8,724 nt of DNA from Chloroflexota bacterium (GTDB lineage Bacteria > Chloroflexota > Anaerolineae > J102), in the NCBI GenBank assembly GCA_003353825.1, contig PIVW01000237.1, forward strand, positions 1 to 8,724, written 5' to 3'. The position numbers and the translations under genes are program-made. Below the pieces are notes generated by a model. It saw only the letters and a program-made list of their open reading frames with translations. It was not told the DNA's origin and ran no database searches. Every line of letters starts with the position of its first letter. Positions within the stretch are counted from its first letter, which is position 1. Below, piece by piece: positions 5,487 to 8,724 of this stretch.

Positions 5487-6107
5487 TCATGCCAATCGAT
5501 TGGCCGCTGTTGCACGCTGGAGCCGCTGGCTGAATTCAATAATGTGCAGACATTTCTGTTCATCGCGCAATTGACGTGCGCGTTGCGTGTAATAGTGGTG
5601 GGATTGTAAAAACTGCAATTGCTGGCGATACCACACCTCGTCGGTCATACCTGTACCATTGGTGGTTAATTCAGTGCGCAAGGCTGCATTACGCTGCCAA
5701 AAATCCGCCCGACCCAATACATCTAAATCTGCATCAACCAGGATTTGTTCGAGCAGATTGGTGGGGTTAACGCTGTGGGGTGTGGCCAGGATCATGCCAG
5801 AGATCACTTCGATATCATCGGGCGAAAACCCATAGGCAGGCAGCGTCTCACGAGCGATCGTGGCGCCAATTGTCTCGTGCATTGGGCCCTGAATCACCCA
5901 GCCGATATCGTGAAAGGCCGCGCCGACGGCCACCAGTTGAACATCGCTCTCCTTAAGTCCACTGTTGATGGCCAGGTACCTGGCAGCCGGAAGGACTTCG
6001 CTGAATGTGTGAGCGAGGTTGTGGTAGGTTAGTTCAGGCGCCAACTCGCGAGTCATGCGTGTACTGGCACAGGCTATAGCACCATCGAAATCTTGGGAGA
6101 TCATCAT
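5487..6107 (-). CDS. HD-domain metal-dependent phosphohydrolase
   Basis: A 206-residue soluble protein with the HD superfamily pattern: YHNLAH (H29, H33), FHDIG (H66, D67), further candidate metal ligands H77 and H111, and VDADLDVLG (D125, D127). The ADLDVLG block followed by a Tyr/Arg-rich helix resembles the small predicted HD phosphohydrolases of COG4339. HD proteins hydrolyse phosphate esters, including nucleotides and some cyclic nucleotides; the substrate cannot be told from sequence. The start is at one of two adjacent ATGs (6107 or 6104); the ribosome site is weak. The gene begins 17 bases after the stop of the cyclase-ATPase gene, so the two are almost surely co-transcribed and perhaps translationally coupled. 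The C-terminal codons form a perfect 14-bp palindrome. Confidence 0.85.
   Translation of the reverse strand: MMISQDFDGAIACASTRMTRELAPELTYHNLAHTFSEVLPAARYLAINSGLKESDVQLVAVGAAFHDIGWVIQGPMHETIGATIARETLPAYGFSPDDIEVISGMILATPHSVNPTNLLEQILVDADLDVLGRADFWQRNAALRTELTTNGTGMTDEVWYRQQLQFLQSHHYYTQRARQLRDEQKCLHIIEFSQRLQRATAANRLA
5491..5504. repeat. Perfect 14-bp palindrome at the end of the HD gene
   Basis: GCCAATCGATTGGC reads the same on both strands. It covers the last coding triplets (Ala-Asn-Arg-Leu-Ala) and lies two bases from the stop codon at 5487-5489. It lacks a loop and a following T-run, so it is more like a dimeric protein-binding site than a terminator, or it is coincidental. Confidence 0.45.
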
Positions 6108-6124
6108 GCTGGTCTTTGTTGCCG

Positions 6125-8722
6125 CTACAGCAGTTCAATGGCCTGTTCCATGTTCAGGGCGGAACCAGCAGCCGTCGCAGCCTGCTGCTCCGCTTCGCTC
6201 AAACTCTCTACCGCCGAAGCTATACGTTCCTCGAGCTGCTGCTGGTAAGCGGGTGGTCTAGGAGCGCCGATGGTTTCCCGCAGCGTAGCGGCGGCGGCTA
6301 ATAGTTGTAAAGCCCGTTCCGGCGCCCCCTGCAAGGCGTGGTAGAGGCCTACATCCTCCAACCAATAGCTGATGCCCCAACGGTCGTTCAGTTCCTGCCA
6401 ACGCTCGATCGAGTCAGCATACAGTCCATATGCCGCCTCGAAATCACCTTCTTCTCGCCCCACGTTAGCCAGATTGTGGAGGGTGTTGGTAGTGGCCCAG
6501 TGCTCTCCGATCTCGCGCCAGATCTCCAGTGAGCGTTCCAGCAAGGCCTGGGCTTTGGCGAAGTCACCACTGTCGATGACCATGTTGCCCAAGTTATTGA
6601 GTGATACGGCAATACCCCAACGGTTATCGATCTGCTCGCGAATGGCCAGGCTTTCTTCGTAATAGTTGTGCGCTGCATCCCGATTGCCTAAACTACGGGC
6701 TACGATACCAAGATTACTTAACAGACTTGCCTCATTCTCTCGATCCCCCAACTCTCGCCGTACCGCCAGACTCTCGGTATATCGTTGATTCGCCACAACC
6801 TTATTGCCTTGTGTGTCGGCCAGGGTGCCGGCATGATGCAAGACCTCCCCGATACCGACTTTATCATCCATGGCTTCAAATGTCTGTTGAGCCTGTGCCA
6901 GCCACGACTCCGCAGTCTCGTATTGGTTTTGCTTGCGCGAGAGATCGCCCAGAGCAGTCTGGCACCACGCTACCGCCCCCTGATCGTCAATTGTCTGGGC
7001 TTCTGAGAGGGCCATCTCATAGTGATCACTCGCTTCGTCCCAAGAACCGGACAGTTCCAGGACTTTGCCCAGCTTGAGGCGCGTATCAATCAGCAAACGG
7101 TCCTCTAATAGATCCAGACTTTTTTCAAGGTACGTGATAGCTGATCTTAAATTATAATTCTTCTGAGCGGCATCTCCTGCCCTCAATAAGTACTCACGTT
7201 TCTTTTCAGTATTTTCGCTGTGTTCGTAGTGATGTACCAACAGATCCAGATACTGGTCCAGCGTGTCAACATATATCTTCTCGATATGTTTGCCGATCTG
7301 TTCATGGAGCATAGAGCGGGTGGCATAGAGCAGACTCTCATAAGCCACCTGTTGGGTGATCACATGTTTGAACAGGTACACAAACTCCGGTTCTGGCATC
7401 TCTAGAGGCGTGAGTTCCAGTTTGCTGAGGTTGTCGAGATGTTGGTGTATGCGATGCATCTCCTTTTCATGCGGGTGGACACCCCAAACCATAGCGGCCT
7501 GGAACATGCGGCCAATCACACTTGCGACCCTCAGTGTAACTCTTTCATCATCACCCAGCTGATCGATGCGACTCAGCACCAGGCTGTGGATGCTTTCAGG
7601 GAGCTTTAGTGTCGCCAGGGCGTCGGTATCGGAAGGATCTATGCCAAGGTCGTGTAAATAGTTTAACAATTCCTCGATGTAAAAGGGGTTTCCGTCTGCA
7701 TGTTCGGTCACGCGCTCGACCAGGGCTGTCTCCACCGCTGTATCGCCAAAGTACTGGGCCAGTTTCAGTGAGATGAGCTCCTCGGCCTCCTCGAGGGTAA
7801 ACTCATTTAGCTGGATCTCGGTGTAATAAGGCAAGTGGGTGATGTCCGGCATTTGCAGCCGCTGCTGGTCAGGAGGTCGCTGCACTATAAGCATCATCAC
7901 GGGTAGATCGGCCAGGCCGTTTGCAAGCACCTCGATTAGATCACTGGAGAGGGGATCAATCCACTGGCTGTCTTCTAGCACCAATACCAAGGGCTGGACA
8001 CGAGCTTGTATACGCAAGCAGCGTAAGAGAAGGTCTTCAAGTGATGCTTTGCGCACTTTGGCGTCCAAAGAGGAGGTAAGTGCGTTGTCGGGAATCGAGA
8101 TATTGAGCACGGCCTCCAACAAAGGCAGGCGTGGCAGCAACGAGGGATCGAGTCGTTGCAACTCGGTTTCCAGGTGGGCAATCATCTCCGACAGAGACAT
8201 CGAATGCGTCAGACCATAGAATCCACTCCATGTAGATTGCCACACCAGGTAGCTGGTGTGGGTGCCGTACGATTGGCATTCGCCGGCAAGTATTGTCAGT
8301 CCACGTTCCTCTGCTAAAGGCACGATCTCGCCAAGCAGCCGCGTTTTTCCCATGCCCGCTTCGGCAGAGATAACGAGAACCTGTCCGTTTCCGGCCAGAA
8401 CCTGAGTGATTTTCTCTTCTGCGAGGGAGAGTTCGGCCTGGCGCCCCACCATAGGCAGCTGGTACTTCAACTCCTGGCGATACCCTTTTGCCAAACCTGT
8501 GAGGCCGACCAGTCGCGAAAGAGAAACCGGCTCTCGTTTGCCTTTGACCCGCACATTTGGCAGACGCTCCCAGGTGAACATGGCGCCGGTGGATTCGCGC
8601 GCTATGTCGCTGACTAATATCTGTCCTGGTTTAGCCGCTGACATCAGTCGCGCGGACAGATTGACGGTATCACCAAGAACGCCGTAGGTGCGCCGGGTAA
8701 TGCTGCCATAGGCGCCGGTACG
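6125..8722 (-). CDS. Class III nucleotidyl cyclase-ATPase-TPR regulator, 5' part outside the window
   Basis: The frame is open to the right edge, giving 865 residues here; the ATG at 8644 is internal, not the start. The first 27 residues are the end of a class III cyclase homology domain: RRTYGVLGDTVNLSARLM holds the Asn and Arg (N-x-x-x-R) that stabilise the transition state. After PGQILVS and a short connector comes a P-loop ATPase: MVGRQ at about 91, Walker A AEAGMGKT at about 120-127 with Ala in place of the usual first Gly, and Walker B LVLEDSQWID near 247-256. The last 350 or so residues are tetratricopeptide repeats of about 40 residues, with recurrent LxNLGN/A and YxESLAIRREL-type helices. 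Relatives are usually above 1000 residues, with one or two cyclase domains first. They act as cytoplasmic regulators that may couple ATP-driven assembly and protein sensing to cyclic-nucleotide synthesis. It is followed 17 bases later by the HD gene. Confidence 0.9.
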   Translation of the reverse strand, partial: RTGAYGSITRRTYGVLGDTVNLSARLMSAAKPGQILVSDIARESTGAMFTWERLPNVRVKGKREPVSLSRLVGLTGLAKGYRQELKYQLPMVGRQAELSLAEEKITQVLAGNGQVLVISAEAGMGKTRLLGEIVPLAEERGLTILAGECQSYGTHTSYLVWQSTWSGFYGLTHSMSLSEMIAHLETELQRLDPSLLPRLPLLEAVLNISIPDNALTSSLDAKVRKASLEDLLLRCLRIQARVQPLVLVLEDSQWIDPLSSDLIEVLANGLADLPVMMLIVQRPPDQQRLQMPDITHLPYYTEIQLNEFTLEEAEELISLKLAQYFGDTAVETALVERVTEHADGNPFYIEELLNYLHDLGIDPSDTDALATLKLPESIHSLVLSRIDQLGDDERVTLRVASVIGRMFQAAMVWGVHPHEKEMHRIHQHLDNLSKLELTPLEMPEPEFVYLFKHVITQQVAYESLLYATRSMLHEQIGKHIEKIYVDTLDQYLDLLVHHYEHSENTEKKREYLLRAGDAAQKNYNLRSAITYLEKSLDLLEDRLLIDTRLKLGKVLELSGSWDEASDHYEMALSEAQTIDDQGAVAWCQTALGDLSRKQNQYETAESWLAQAQQTFEAMDDKVGIGEVLHHAGTLADTQGNKVVANQRYTESLAVRRELGDRENEASLLSNLGIVARSLGNRDAAHNYYEESLAIREQIDNRWGIAVSLNNLGNMVIDSGDFAKAQALLERSLEIWREIGEHWATTNTLHNLANVGREEGDFEAAYGLYADSIERWQELNDRWGISYWLEDVGLYHALQGAPERALQLLAAAATLRETIGAPRPPAYQQQLEERIASAVESLSEAEQQAATAAGSALNMEQAIELL

Positions 8723-8724
8723 TA

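Noticed and set aside
8642..8644. ATG at 8644 as the start of the cyclase-ATPase gene
   Set aside because: The frame stays open upstream to the window edge and encodes clear cyclase-domain sequence, so the true start lies outside.
3125..8722. Confirmed anti-phage defence island (CBASS or Pycsar)
   Set aside because: No CD-NTase, Pycsar-type cyclase, ancillary Cap genes or neighbouring defence genes are visible, and NTE-type patatins are widespread outside defence. It is kept only as a hypothesis.

Overview
The window most likely comes from a soil, sediment or hot-spring bacterium of the Chloroflexota (Anaerolineae/Caldilinea-like). That is an inference from the gene families: a large cyclase-ATPase-TPR regulator, an NTE-type patatin with cyclic-nucleotide domains, and a relict uroporphyrinogen-decarboxylase-like gene. 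It also rests on intergenic DNA rich in short tandem and inverted repeats. Base composition is mixed, with moderate to high GC in the genes and AT-richer spacers. No RNA gene, CRISPR array or transposase was seen.

Left third (1-1868): a decaying region. A minus-strand uroporphyrinogen-decarboxylase-family fragment (140-850) has lost both ends. About 720 bases without an intact gene follow (851-1570). They hold short tandem repeats, two hairpins, and a minus-strand unit made of a near-consensus promoter, a perfect Shine-Dalgarno site and a 19-codon signal-peptide-like ORF that stops just before a nested hairpin. Then comes a small plus-strand two-helix membrane protein gene (1571-1824), apparently inactivated by a lost start frame and an in-frame TAA.

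Middle (1869-3167, plus strand): an intact polytopic membrane protein of 432 residues with about 12 predicted helices and conserved-looking histidines. It resembles heme-copper oxidase subunit I/NnrS-type proteins. One loop is expanded by an 18-bp tandem repeat whose units are themselves palindromic.

Right two thirds (3125-8724, minus strand): three co-directional genes. In transcription order these are (1) a large regulator entering from beyond the right edge, with the end of a class III nucleotidyl cyclase domain, a P-loop ATPase and TPR repeats; (2) an HD-domain metal-dependent phosphohydrolase 17 bases later; and (3) after a 121-base spacer with a triple 10-bp repeat, a protein with two cyclic-nucleotide-binding domains fused to a patatin-like phospholipase. 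The set looks like a cyclic-nucleotide cassette: possible maker, possible hydrolase and ligand-gated membrane-lipid effector. The functional link is inferred. The last gene overlaps the membrane protein gene tail to tail by 43 bases.
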